In this document: positions 50,664-62,649 of the stretch, one piece after another
How positions within the stretch are numbered: position 1 is the stretch's first letter
Layout: every line of letters starts with the position of its first letter
NCBI RefSeq assembly: GCF_027595985.1
Contig: NC_073306.1
Location: 99,297,426-99,361,425 of the forward strand
Reading direction: 5' to 3'
Length of the DNA stretch: 64,000 nt
DNA from: Sorex araneus
Taxonomy: Eukaryota; Chordata; Mammalia; Eulipotyphla; Soricidae
Notes under the pieces: generated by a model
What the model was told of the DNA's origin: nothing
Seen by the model: the letters and a program-made list of their open reading frames with translations, nothing else
The model's database searches: none
Program-made: the position numbers and the translations under genes

Positions 50664-52991
50664 CTGGAGAGAGAAGACCCAGGTTACTCACAGCTGATTT
50701 AAAAACCCACCCACCCAGTCCTGGAACACGACTCAGTGCTGGGACTCTAGGACCTCCAATCTTCAAAGACGTTAACTGTGCCACTCAAAGGCCTCTGCAT
50801 CCCTCAGAAGTCTAAGTGCAGTTCAGGCGGAAGAGAAATGAGTAGCACCTCCCCACCCCTGCCAAATAAAAACCACTGTGTGGTAGGGAGCTTGTCGTCT
50901 GTCCAGTATCAATGAAACCCTCTCAGAGGAAACACTTCTCTACTGCCAGAGCACTGTAAGGAGGAAGCTGAAGTCTCCACATGAAATCTGAAAACATCGC
51001 TAGATTTCTAAAACTTCCAAGGTAGTTTTTAATTTAACCCATGTCTACTGAAGCTTAAGAGGTGCTATTACCAGCTCAGAGTTCAATGTCATATTTAATT
51101 TTCAAGGGCTTAAATGATAAATACCAATTTTAAATATTTCTATTTCTCAACCATTACAAATCCACAGTCCTATATTTTCTGTGCTTTGTATTAAGCTTTA
51201 TAAGCATTTTACTTTATGAACTTATGTATTTAATTTGTATTTGGGGGGCTCAGGATCTATTTTTGGGTCTGTGCTCAGGGATCACTCCTGGCAGTGCTTG
51301 GGGATCCGTATGTGATTATCAAGAGATCTAACTGGGGTTAACCACATCACTATGTACCATTTCATGTCTCTAGCCCCAATTTTTAATTTCTGTATGTGTG
51401 TGGGATTTTTGGTGAGCAGTGCCGGGGACCATCTGGCCCACACAACAGCATTCAGGGGTTCACGAAGTATCAGGGATGCATGACGACCGTACACATATGT
51501 GGCATTTGCTTTTATCACTGGAGCTGGTTCCCCGGACCTATTATAGACCTTTTATGTGTAAAGGAAATTCCTCCCTATTCTGAGATTCTGATACACTCTC
51601 TATAGAGTGATAATCACTGATTTTAACTTCCCATTTTAAAATTCTAATTCTAGCAAAATGAGAATAAATAAGACTAAATCTAAGTTTACACCCATTAAAT
51701 GCATAAATTCAATTTAGAAAACATCTGTAATTAGAATAAGAACTCATCAAGTAAGCAGAGATTCAAGAGCTATTTATTTCAAATAAGGTGATTTGATTGA
51801 AAAAAAAAAAAAGCACAAGCTCCAAGAGAAGCACAGAGAAGGGATAAAGAGGAGAACTAAGCCAAGTCTCCAAGAATCAAGCACACGAGCTCCCAGTAAT
51901 AAACAGCGGAAAGCAGAGCTGGAAGGGCTGAAAAGCCACCAGCACCACTCCTGTCCCCTTCACCGAGGGGCGCAGAGAGGAAGGGCTCAGACATGGCCTT
52001 GTCCAGACTCAAATGTTAGTCAGTTTCAGAACCAAGAAATCAAGGTTGAATTTCTTGTTCCCACTAAATGTTCCTATACACTGTAGCTTCTCCAGACCCC
52101 AAAGAGAAAGTTCCAAACCCTTCTGGCAAGATGTCTTGGAGTCTTGAGACTGGCAAGCCTGGGCAGCAGTTAGCCTGGGCTTCCGAATCTTCCATGAAGC
52201 TACAAAAGTCAGTGTCACCCAGGTCCCTGCTTCTCAGGCTGGGGACCAAGTCTTGGGAAGAGAAGCAAGACAGGCAGATAATGATCCCGTGCATGCCTCC
52301 AACCTCAGGAGGAGGCCACTATTAACAGAGCAAACCCCTAACCACATCTGAATGTGAGTCACTGAGTTTTCTAAAGTCAAACTGGGGGTCTGGGAATAGG
52401 GAGCTGGGGGTCTTCCAAATTGTGCTACTTAGGGGGTGAGGGGTTGAGGTCATTATTAGTGAAATGTGGGCTGCCCATGCAGGTCTGACAGTGCAGTGCT
52501 TGGGCATGGCAATATGATGCCACTCGGGCCCAGTGGTGTGGAGGGCCACCAGGGCCACCTGGCGGTGTCAGGACTGGACTTGGGTCCAATCCATCCAGAA
52601 CATATGCTCCTACCCTTTGCTCTATATCCCTGTCAAACTTCTTTAAAATCCCAAAGATGAATATGCAGAGACTGAGAATAGAAACTGTTCTTCTCCAAGG
52701 CTTTAGGAGATTATTCTTGACTATGTCTGAATGGTGACCACAGGCCTGGCCAGTCAGCACCACCTCCTCCGGGGGAGAGGGTGGAGTGCACAGCTCTCTC
52801 CTCCCGCTGGGAAAGACAACGCAGAACCACGACCAGCCCCACGCGCTCTCAGAGCCAAGCAGCCCACCCTCACCCTTCAAAAGACACACAGGGAAGCTAA
52901 GCTTCAACATGTTAAATCAAGATCTGGAAACAAATCCAAATTCTAGTTTTGGATAATCCCCAGTCTTTAACTATAGAAACACAACTAAAAC

Positions 52992-53022
<31 letters not shown>

Positions 53023-56000
53023 CACACACAACATATATATAATATATATATATTTGTATATTCCCTATATTTGACTAACTTTACAGAAAGAAAACAAGGA
53101 ATTCCTACCTCGCTCTTAAAAGACAGAACTGGGCTCTGACATCTGCTGCTCATCTCAGTTCACTGGAAAACAGAGTCTGTGAACTGCCAGAAAAATCAAC
53201 AGGGCCTTTCTCTTCAGCACAGCTTGGTATTTCTGAGAAAACCCAAATGAGTTCAAATGCAACTGATACCCCAATTCCACCAAAGCTCTAATAATGTAAG
53301 GCGAGCCAATCCCCTTGAAACTTAAAATGCAGATAAGACACCTCCATACAAGGCCTCTCTGCCAAGCCTATGCACAATGTCTACTTTTTAGTGTAGCTTC
53401 TCAGTGAGCTGTGTGGTGGCTCCAAAAGCTTGATTATTCCCTGCCCCCCCCCATCATTCCGTTTAACTGTTATGATTTTAGACTTTCTCCTTTACCCCAA
53501 GGATATACTTTTGCTGTGTGAAGGCAGTTGTCGGGAGGGCCTCTTGAAAATACCAATCGTCAAAGACAAGCTTTATATGGCAGCCAACTACGGAGGAAAA
53601 CCAGCCAAGCTTTCCTCACCAAAGCTGCTTCACCACCATTGTCCACCAGAGTCTCCTCCATATCCAAGACATGCCGATTTCATGCACATTCAAGAACAAA
53701 ACTGAAACACCAGGAGCTGAAGGGTCAGCAGGTTAGACAGTTCAGAATTCTGCAAGTAAGTTCTACAGATTTAGGAACTTAGATTAGAGCTTGGCAAGAC
53801 TTCTGTAGCAATTTAGGCTTTGTGGGACACGCGCTCACGGAACTACTCAACTCTGCTACTATAGCACACAGGGCAGTCCGAGCACAGAAGAAGTGGGCAT
53901 GGCTGTGTCCCCAGCGGCTTTATCTGCACAAACAGGTGCCCACCAGCAGGCTGACGCTGTCTATGCTGGCCACCCTTGTTACCGCCCCTGAAAGTTAGTA
54001 TGACAGTTGGCTTAGAAAATTAGGAGTGTCCAAGAGGCGAAAGAACAGCACCAGACAGGTCTGGAGGAAGATGCCAGAGTCATGGGACTTACCTTGATGA
54101 GCACAGCCACCACAATGCCCAGGAAGGCGAGGAACAGAAGACCAAGTTTTCCTTTGTTGAACCGTTTCAGGATGAAAAACTTGGCCCAATCCACCTTTGA
54201 CTGGCTATTGGGAGGGTATCTAAGTTTGTTAGCACTTTCTCCCTTTAAGCTTTTCAATAAACAGGGACGTAGGTGAGAAAAGGTGTCGAAACTGTGTTTT
54301 CCATGATAAGCTCCCATTCCACTTGACCCTGAAATAAAGTGAACAGAGAAAACAATCTGCACCCTGACACCAGCTGCTTCATGTCTGAACACTGCTCTGG
54401 GTGGCGAGCGCTGTGTTCTCAGGGACGAGAGGAAATGCTAAACAAGCCCTGTGACTCCACAATCACCATCTTCCACTGAGCTGTTTTATTCCACCTTCTT
54501 CCCTTCCTGTGTATCTGTAGTTCATGATTATTTCACACCCTCAGTATCTTCCCTCTTCCCCACCACTGTTCCCTCACTCAACCTTTGATCTGTTATTACT
54601 ATTTGTTGGCTTGTCATTTTTTTTTTATCTGTATCAGTTTTACTCCTGGCACACATAGATGATGTCATTCAATACTTGTTTCTTTCCTTGAGAATTACTT
54701 CACTTCATACAGTTTCAAGTACCTTCCATTTAGCTGTGGAAAGTGACATTTATTTTTGTTGTTGTTTATGGACCACACCAGTGATGCTCAGGACTTACTC
54801 CTGGATCTGTGCTCAAGGGACTATATGCGATGCCAGGACTGGAACCAGAGGTTGGCCTTGTACTCGGTACGCACACTCTGTACTATTCCTCTGGCGCCTA
54901 TTTAATCTTTTTTTAATAGTGGAATGGCATCCCATTGCATGAATGTACCACATCTTCTGCATATCCAATCAGCTCCTGACAAGCACTTCTAACACTTCCA
55001 TATTTAAGCTTTTGTAAATAATGCTGCAATAAACACTGGGGTAAATATAACTTTTTGGCTGTGGTTATTACCAAGGTTAAACCCAAGACCTTATGTAAGC
55101 CAAGTATGTGTGCTACCAGTAAACTACATCCCTGGCCTTAACATTTGTGTTAATGTTTTTATATTATTGAATGGATCAAGTGGTATCGTTAAGTGTTCCA
55201 ATAAGGCGAACCCCCACATCAGCCAGGATGCTATCAAAGAGTAGGACAAGGATGCACAGCTCTCAATGGCAGGGCTCTCCCAGACGCCGGCCCTGCTCAA
55301 CGTGTAGATGCCTCCTCTGAATTCTCACCATCACCCATCTGTCCATGGACTAAAACATGAAGCCAGGGGAGGCCTTTCCCCACACTCCCTCTGGTTTTAT
55401 TTACCCACAGTCCACTTGGCTGCTGACTCTAAGGAAAATGGTCCCGCAGAGGGGAGACAACCCAAAGCACAAGCCTCTGCTCTTAAACAGCATGTCAGTG
55501 ACAGCTTCCACCATTCTCATCCACTACACATGCGGGGCCAACACGTGTCTGGCAACAAGATACAAGCAACTTGGGGGCCAGATTACAAGTGCATTATCTG
55601 CACAGCGGCTAAAATGACAAGACAATCTAACAATGTGTCAAGAGCCATGACTTTGTAAAGAAAAATCTAAATTATATTCCTGATGACTACATTTCTGAAC
55701 AACTTTCTATCCTGTTTTTTGCCTTCTCTCCACGTTCTCATCTCCTCCCTCGAAGACTTTTGAGGGAAGAGATTATATTTAGAAGTAGAGAAAAAGCATT
55801 TCATTTTGGGGAAAAATATGTCTATGCCTTTTTAACATAGCAATAATACTTTTGGACATTTTTTTCTAAGGAATTTATAAGAAACTGCACAAAAGTATTA
55901 AAAATAATTATACCCAAAAAACTGAAATCTCAATAACCCGATCCCAAGGATCGGTTAAGTGCATGTTACATTCACATGTGGTGGTATGTGGCTTCTAAGT

Positions 56001-59000
56001 CATAACTTTCAAGTATCCTGACACAGAAAATGTCACACTATATTTTCACATACAGGATAGAAAGTGGTAAACAACAGAGTACCATTTTCTGTCTGTTTGT
56101 TTTGTTTTGGGGTCATACCCAGTCTTACTCAGGACTTACTCCTAGCTCTGCACTCAGGAATCACTTCCGGCGTGTTCAAGAATCCTATGGGGTGCCAGGG
56201 ACCAAACCCAGGTTGGCAGTGTGCAAGGCAAAACCCCCACCCACTGCACCACTGCTCCAGCCCCCAGACTACCATTTTTGATAAACTTCATGCTTTTACA
56301 TATGTGTGTACCAATTAGCAGGAAACAGAATTTTAGGAACATAACTGAAAGTATCTTTAATTAGCAGGGTTATGTTATGTGTTATCTATATTTTTATTTT
56401 TTGGACTTTTCTATCTTTTCTAAGTTTTTGTTTTCATTTTTATTTTGTTTTGGGGCCACGCTTGGCTCTACTCAGGGCTTACCCCTGGCTCTGTGCTCAG
56501 GGATCATCCTAGCAGGGCTCAGGGAGGCATATGGGATGCCTGGGGCCGAACCTGAATGGGGCGCATGCAAGGCAAGCACCTTATCCACTTTAGTAGCTAT
56601 CTGGTCCATCTTTTCTAATTTTTCTTAAAAGTCTTCTTTTCAAGCCAGAGGAAAAACTCTGGGTCGAATGCATTCTTTGCACACAGGAGGCTGGGCACAG
56701 TCATCAGCACCTCACAGTTCAGGCACGGCTGGGAGAGGCCCCAGGACACTGACCTGGAGTAGCCCAAGCACTGCCGCACTTGTCCCCAAAACCAAATCAA
56801 CAAAAGCCTGCATAACTTTGGCATGGAGCAAGATGGAGGTTTTATTTTGGTTTAAAAAAGGTCAACAATGCTAAAGGTCACCCAGCCAACTGAGGGATGA
56901 GTGAAGCCAAGGGGTCAGACGGTTCAGCAGAAATATTTGGAGCAGTGAGGTGAAAGGATCCTCTGGGTGCGAAGAAACTACAAAAGTGACTATTTACAGG
57001 AGCCAAAGCAAATTCTTTAAAGAATCTGGGTACTAAAACAATAGTAACTCAGGCCCAAATCCCACCAACCACTCTTTTGGGATTCCATTCACCTCCTCCC
57101 CTCCAAATACATTCAAATCCATCAACAAATCCTGTTCTTAGACCCCCAAAATATCCACTTGGTCCAGATCACTATCTCATCTGGTCCTGGAATACTATCC
57201 CCTGTCCAGACCCTTCCATCCTGCCCTCACTAAAGTGACAAACACTTTGGTGGGTGCTGGAAACATATTTACATTCTAGAAAGGGACATGTATGTGCAAT
57301 CAGAAGAAGCAGGGCAGAGTGCTCTGGCTGAGGCGGGGAGTCTGCTTGAATGAGGAACATCTGGTCCTGCCACAGGAGTCAATTCATTCCCTGGCACTTC
57401 AAACCCGAGCTACCATTATGGGAGAGAACAAAGCAGGAGCTCAGAAAACAACGGTTCTTATTCTTTGCTTTCAGCTCTGATCATTTTTAGAGGTTCATTG
57501 TTCTGGATTATTTGTAAGAGATAACAGGGAAGCCTATTATCTAAGTTCCAGAGGAAAAGCAGAAAGCTGAGCCAATGCTCACAGGCGTCGATGCTCAGGC
57601 CTGGACAACCTGGGTCGAGAGTCACGGGAAAGGCTTTCTGGTCATTCTCTCTAGAACATGGAAAAATCTCATTCTCCAACAACGAAACAATTAAAAGAGA
57701 AGGGGCCTCCCCACAGAGGGCTGAGGAGCAGTGACGGAACTGAGTGCTACTTCAGGTTATCAGCACTGGGACATTCCCATATTCTGAATCTGTTACTCAC
57801 TCGGGGAATCGGGGGGGGGGGGGGAGGGATGGGGGGAGGGACCCAACTGTTGGCTAAAACAGTATCTTAACATCTGGCAAAGGACAATAGAAAAGTAAAT
57901 CAATGCAAAGAACAGACAGACTACTGACCGTGCTAAGTGCTATGAGAACAGAGACTAAGCCCCCTGCAAGGGCTGGGGAACGGGGCCAGCAGGTGGGCGA
58001 CTGTCACCTGGGTGTCGGGGTGTCCTCTCACACAGCCACCAGCAGAGGCAATGGTCTCAATCCCCTGACCAAGGACTGCAACCCTGGCTGGAATTACGTG
58101 AACAGGAGAGGAGACTCACCAACCCCTCCGAAGGGCAAAGAGTTGAGTGTGAAGTGCATGATGACATCGTTGGCTGTGACCCCGCCACTGGAGGTTTCAT
58201 TAATCATCCTCTTGATGAGCTGAGGAACAGAACAAGCCTCAAGGTGAGTGGTGCAAGGTGCAGGCCGTGTGCTACAGAAATGTGCTTTGAGGGAGGAGAG
58301 GGAGGCTCTGCACCCAACCACTGGGAACTGAGCTACCCAAAATGGCAGCAAAGGAGGCCTTTCCATAAAAGGGACGATTCGGGGGGACAGTGCCGCCAGC
58401 AGGTCAACCTGTACCTGTGAGGCGAGTGCATCAGCAACCTGATGGTGACTTTGGGCTTCCCGACACCCAAAATTGCCACTGTGTGGCTGGACCCCAACAA
58501 CTTGGGACCAAGTTTACCAAGAAATTAAACAGCCGAAAGTTAGGTATGTGGGAGCCGTGCCCACAAACCAACTCTGGCTCAGCTGTATAAGCTCATTTAT
58601 TGACCTTCTTTCAGAGACCCATAGAGAAATCTCAAAAGAGATCAAAATCCACAGTTAATCTCGAACCCATGTGTGGCTGAACAGACTGAGATAAACTGGA
58701 GGGGGGCAGGTTGGCCTGTGCCTGCCCAAGCAGAGCCCCCAACAGCCGCTTGCTTCTACAATCCAAAATCGCTACCATACCCCTGGCCTGACCCCACCAT
58801 CTCAGGATAGACCTCACCAAGATATAATCAGCTCAAAAATTCAGATATGCGAGTTTTGTGACTGAAATCTCCAGGCTTTCATGGAGTTTGAGTAGGCTTC
58901 TTTTCCCCACTTCCCAATACACATGGAAGCACTGGCAGTCACCCCCAAGAACCAACTCCAGCACCACCCTGTAAGCTCTATTACTGGCCTTGTGTCAGAG

Positions 59001-61961
59001 ACCCATAAATAAATCTTGAAAAAGATCAAAAGCCAGAAACACATCAGCAAGTCCCAGAAGACACCACAGCACCGGAGATCTCTCCAGGCCCCATATTTCC
59101 AATTTCACTGGAGCACCCCGGATGAGGCAGGTGCAGTCTCCCCGCCTACTCCAGATGGAATCCCGGCAATCAAGAGCTTCCACAAGCAAGGCCCAGGTAT
59201 ATAGGTTCCAGGACTAAATCTCCATGCTGCATGGTGGCAGAGGCGTGGGGCTGTCTGTCCCCAGCTCTCCACCCAGTCATCAGCCTGGCTGTCACACCCA
59301 CAATGCACCTCCAGGTGCCATCTTAGCACACTATCAGCCCTAGTCCAGAGAGGCTCAAATGAATCCCAAAATGGATTAATGCCCTACAGATATGTCTCTG
59401 GAACCCAACCATCTACAATCTAGGATTCCAGAAGCATGTGGCTGCAGCACCCCTGATATTTAAAATGAGCAATGGACAATAAATGATTTAGCATCTGCCC
59501 CTGGCAGGCAGGCTTGAATGGTGGTGGAAAAATTCAAGCAAAACATAATGCCCAAAAGTAGAGAGAGAGTACTGGGGAAATTGTCTGCCATGGAGGCAGG
59601 GGTAGGACTGGGATGGGGAGGGAGCAGGGTGGGGGTATCCTGGGGACACTGGTGGTGGAAAGTGTGCACTGGTGGAGGAATAAGTGTTCGATCGTTGTTC
59701 GAACATGAAAGCTCTGCAACTGTACCTCACAGTGATTCAATAAAAAAATAATGTGGATTTCATGCCCAATTCAATCTGCTTAATCAATGGCTGAATAAAC
59801 AGTACTCCTACATTTAAAAAAAAAAAAAAGACAATATGGGGACAGAGTGATAGTACAGCAGGTAGGGCATTTGCCTTGCATGCAGCCAACCTGTGTTTGA
59901 TCCCTAGCATCCTATATGGTCCCCAGAGCACTGCCAAAAGTGATTCCTGAGTATTGCTAGGTGTGGCAGGGGCAGCAATTTATGCTATGATTTGACTTTT
60001 TTCATTGCTCATTTCTTTTTTGTTTATGGGTCATACCCAGCAGCAATACTCAAGGTAAATCCTAGCTCTGTACTCAGGAATTACACCTGGTGGTGCTCAA
60101 AGGACCATCTAGGATGCCAGGAATTGAACCCAGGTCTGCCTGGCAAGTGCCCTATTTATTTTACTACCTTTCTAGCCTGAGGAGTCAATCACTGCTGATA
60201 TTTTTGTCTCAGATATAAATTACAGCATATATCAACTAGTATATGTGCACTGCAAATGTTATTTACGATTTCATGGGGCTGGAGCGATAGCACAGCGGGT
60301 AGGGCGTTCGCCTTGCACGCGGCCAACCCGGGTTCGATCCCCGGCATCCCATATGGTCCCCCAAGCACTGCCAGGAGTAATTCCTGAGTGCAAAGCCAGG
60401 AGTAACCCCTGAGCATCGCTGGGTGTGACCCAAAAAGCAAAAAATATATATTATTTAAGATTTTAAAAATAGATGGCTGATCCAAGAAACATATAGGCAA
60501 TATGACAGACTGATAATTGTCATTTCATGAGGCTGCCACCAAACCCTTCAGAAGTCCTTTGTAAAGTTCACACATAACGTACTTGCAGCAGGTGACCCAA
60601 ACGCCTGGAAGCACTTTCACCACGCTAACGTTGGTGAGGATATTTTAGGCTTCAGGATTCCTGTCCCAACACTCTTCCTAAAGTTATCTGAAATATAGAC
60701 CTCTGACCACTGTTTGTTAACAATCCAGTCTTGGGCCAGGACTATGGCTCAAAGCATGTGCAAGATCCAAAGTGCCTTATATGTGCACAGCTCCCTAAGC
60801 ACTCCCAGGAATGGCCCCCCCACAACAAAAAAGCAGAGACCCATTATTGAACCCCACACATTTGGTCTCAATTATCTGTAGAAACATGAATCTCCACAGT
60901 CTAACAAACATGAGACTATGAACTTTCTGAATGTTGGTTCTCCAGAAAACGACAGATTTGTGTACTCCACAGATCTTAAAGAGTACTATCCCCACTTTCA
61001 ACTGTCCCTTTTCCTTCCAAGGCCTCCTAGCAACTGTCACTGTCTAATCTCAAAGTCACTGTCCCAATTGCCAGTGACCTCACGAAAATCAGTGCACCAT
61101 GCTGGACACTGCAGCAGCTCATCCCGTTATGGTTGTGGTGTGACATGCTAACTCAGCTGACATATTTCTCCACTCAAGCAATGAAAAAGACGGCCTAAGA
61201 GAAACTGCTTCCAGGACAGCACCAAAGAGCCTGCTGCACAGGCCCCGGGCAGAGACTGTGAGTTCCCTTGCAGGAAGGCTCGAACCCCAAGACTGCCGTA
61301 CTACAGAGCCCCAGGGGAAAGCTGCTGAGGCAAACACACCTAGGCCTCCCATTATACCCAAGATGTTTGTGAACTAAGGCGCCTGTGACACCTACCTCTG
61401 AAGACTCAGATTTAACCCCCGGGGCTTGGCAGAGGTTACAGCAATAACCCCCAGAGCCTTATTAATCAAGACAGCAATCTTTGGAGTACAGCATCATTTT
61501 GTGGACTCTGACATTATACAAAATAAGCCATTATGGGGCTGGAGCGATAGCACAGCAGGTAGGGCATTTGCCTTGCATGCGGCCGACCTGGGTTTGATTC
61601 CCAGCATCCCATATGGTCCCCGAGCACCACCGGGCGTAATTCCTGAGTGTATGAACCAGGAGTAACCTCTGAGCATCGCTGGGTGTGACCCCCCCCCAAA
61701 AAAAGGCAAAATAAACCATTGTTGGCTTTGTGGTAAGGAAGGAATATAACATGGTGATGATGTAAGATAATGAGCTGTTTTCCATCAGACTCACCTTATT
61801 GTTACGAGAAAATACATAGAATGCCAGGGGCTTTTCACGGTCATTTATAAAGTTTATGGCTTCATCTACATTCTTGATAGGCACTATTGGAAGAATTGGC
61901 CCAAAAATTTCTTCTTGCATCACCTTGGTTTCAGGATTAACATCAGTAAGTATTATTGGGG
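50649..61961 (-). CDS. ALDH3A2: ALDH3A2: fatty aldehyde dehydrogenase, 3' half (exons 7-10); 5' part lies outside the window
   Basis: ALDH3A2 oxidises medium- and long-chain fatty aldehydes to fatty acids with NAD+; the main form is held in the ER membrane by a C-terminal helix. Three internal exons and a terminal mini-exon join in phase (167, 100, 236 and 15 bp including stop). They match residues about 314-485 of the 485-residue human protein, closely enough to separate it from soluble ALDH3A1. Visible motifs: [33 protein letters not shown], and the anchor helix [17 protein letters not shown]. The catalytic Cys and NAD-binding exons are beyond 64,000. It runs opposite to SLC47A2, tail to tail. 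Confidence 0.96.
50664..53108 (-). other. ALDH3A2 intron between exon 9' and exon 10
   Basis: Contains SINEs at about 51,245-51,380, a possible one at 51,390-51,540, and an old one at 52,480-52,630 (all -). It also holds a TA-rich microsatellite at 52,987-53,055. The rest is unrecognised. Confidence 0.6.
52987..53055 (+). repeat. (TA)n-rich microsatellite close to exon 9'
   Basis: Alternating TATATA/ACACAC/TATA units about 55 bp downstream, in transcript sense, of the exon 9' donor. Confidence 0.95.
53109..53232 (-). CDS. ALDH3A2: ALDH3A2 alternative exon 9' (FALDHv-type C-terminus)
   Basis: Acceptor TTTTCTCAG is followed in phase by [20 protein letters not shown] and CFPVN, then TGA at 53,155-53,157; the exon continues to a donor GTAGGAAT at 53,108. 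Coding part is 53,155-53,232. The first 19 residues follow the human FALDHv tail, the splice form sent to peroxisomes. The end differs: CFPVN-stop instead of the longer human basic end. Recognition is by protein similarity remembered from the human isoform; use in vivo is not shown. Confidence 0.8.
53233..54092 (-). other. ALDH3A2 intron between exon 9 and exon 9'
   Basis: No repeat was recognised in this short (860 bp) intron. Confidence 0.5.
54093..54328 (-). CDS. ALDH3A2: ALDH3A2 exon 9 (residues about 403-481) with membrane anchor
   Basis: 236 bp after a TTTATTTCAG acceptor. [20 protein letters not shown] then [40 protein letters not shown] and the hydrophobic [17 protein letters not shown], ending K at donor GTAAGT. 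The last 17 or so residues form the C-terminal ER anchor. Confidence 0.96.
54329..58119 (-). other. ALDH3A2 intron 8
   Basis: Contains L1 remnants (54,660-55,060), SINEs at 54,760-54,895, 56,105-56,265 and 56,440-56,610 (-), and an old one at 56,635-56,800 (+). A G-run lies at about 57,809. 55,140-56,100 and 56,880-58,119 hold nothing recognised. Confidence 0.6.
58120..58219 (-). CDS. ALDH3A2: ALDH3A2 exon 8 (residues about 370-403)
   Basis: 100 bp, [20 protein letters not shown] then [13 protein letters not shown], ending with one base of Gly at donor GTGAGT. It contains the first part of the PFGGxGxSGxG ALDH motif, which continues in exon 9. Confidence 0.96.
58388..59828 (+). mobile_element. 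Composite non-autonomous retroelement, second full-length copy (about 1.44 kb, ALDH3A2 intron 7)
   Basis: Starts GTGCCGCCAGCAGGTCAACC like the copy at 1,797. The GACCCATA(G/A)A(G/T)AAATCT module recurs at 58,618 and 59,010, i.e. every 385-390 bp. It then joins the L1-like end (TGCACTGGTGGAGGAATAAG, GATTCAATAAA) and a last 70 bp to CAGTACTCCTACATTT and poly-A. Confidence 0.68.
59836..59975 (+). mobile_element. SINE at the tail of the composite element
   Basis: GGGGACAGAGTGATAGTACA head; its body ends early at GGTGTGGCAGGGGC. Confidence 0.8.
60018..60182 (-). mobile_element. SINE, diverged
   Basis: GGGTCATACCCAGCAGCAAT to TTACTACCTTTCTAGCC. Confidence 0.72.
60276..60446 (+). mobile_element. 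SOR-type SINE, young
   Basis: Near-consensus copy with intact A and B boxes; approximate duplication TTATTTACGATT / TTATTTAAGATT. Confidence 0.94.
60450..61520. other. ALDH3A2 intron 7, mostly unrecognised
   Basis: A faint SINE remnant at 60,735-60,830 (+); no coding exon seen. Confidence 0.45.
61535..61710 (+). mobile_element. SOR-type SINE, young, 82 bp from the ALDH3A2 exon 7 donor
   Basis: Flanked by AAAATAAGCCATTAT / AAAATAAACCATTGT, with a C-run before its A tail. Confidence 0.94.
61795..61961 (-). CDS. ALDH3A2: ALDH3A2 exon 7 (residues about 314-369)
   Basis: 167 bp, starting with the last two bases of an Ala codon after a TTTTTTTCCAG acceptor. It reads [20 protein letters not shown] then [20 protein letters not shown] and [15 protein letters not shown], ending in phase at donor GTGAGT. 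EExFGP is a conserved ALDH motif contacting the NAD ribose. Confidence 0.96.
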
Positions 61962-62029
61962 CTGGAAAAAAATAAGCAAAATGAAAATATTAAAGTAGAA
62001 AACAGAAATGCAAAATCCCAAACTAGGAA

Positions 62030-62645
62030 TTGAGCTATAAGACCCAGGAATTCCACTCCTGGGACTATACCCCAAGGGCCCAAAGCACGAATCAGAAAGA
62101 ACATCTGCGCTCCTATGTTAACTGCTATAGTCAAATACTATAGTCAAAATAAGAAGACAAACCAAATGTCCACGAACAGATGACTAGATAAAGAAACTAC
62201 AGTACATATACACAAGAGAATACTCAGCAGCCTTAAGAAAACAGAGTCATGCAATTTGCTACAATGTGGACGGATCTGGAGAGTATTGTGGTGAGTGAAA
62301 TCAGCCAGAGGAAAAGGAACAGACTCGGCTGATCTCTTTCATACGTGGGATATAGAGAAACTTCGCAGGGAAATATCAAATGCCCAGTGGCAACAGAAAG
62401 GAAGAGCAAGAGAGCTGGTCCTCAGGAAGCAGGCTGGACTGGGACAGGGGGAGGCTGATAAGTTAGGGCAGGGAACGTTAGGCCGGTGGGGGGAAGGGAA
62501 AGGTATCTGCCAGAGTCAAGTTGGGGGCTAGGAAGGAAACTGGGGACATCATGGAGGGTAGCAGGCACTGAAGAAATTGGTGTTATATGCCTGAAACTCA
62601 ATCATAAGTATCTTTGTAACTCTGTAATTAAAGGTGATTTCATAT
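62030..62645 (+). mobile_element. L1 3' region (ALDH3A2 intron 6)
   Basis: AATTCCACTCCTGGGACTAT, CAAATGTCCACGAACAGATG and GAGTGAAATCAGCCAGAGG follow the order of the mammalian L1 3' end. Ends about 62,640 without the tail seen in the other shrew copies. Confidence 0.78.
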
Positions 62646-62649
62646 AAAA

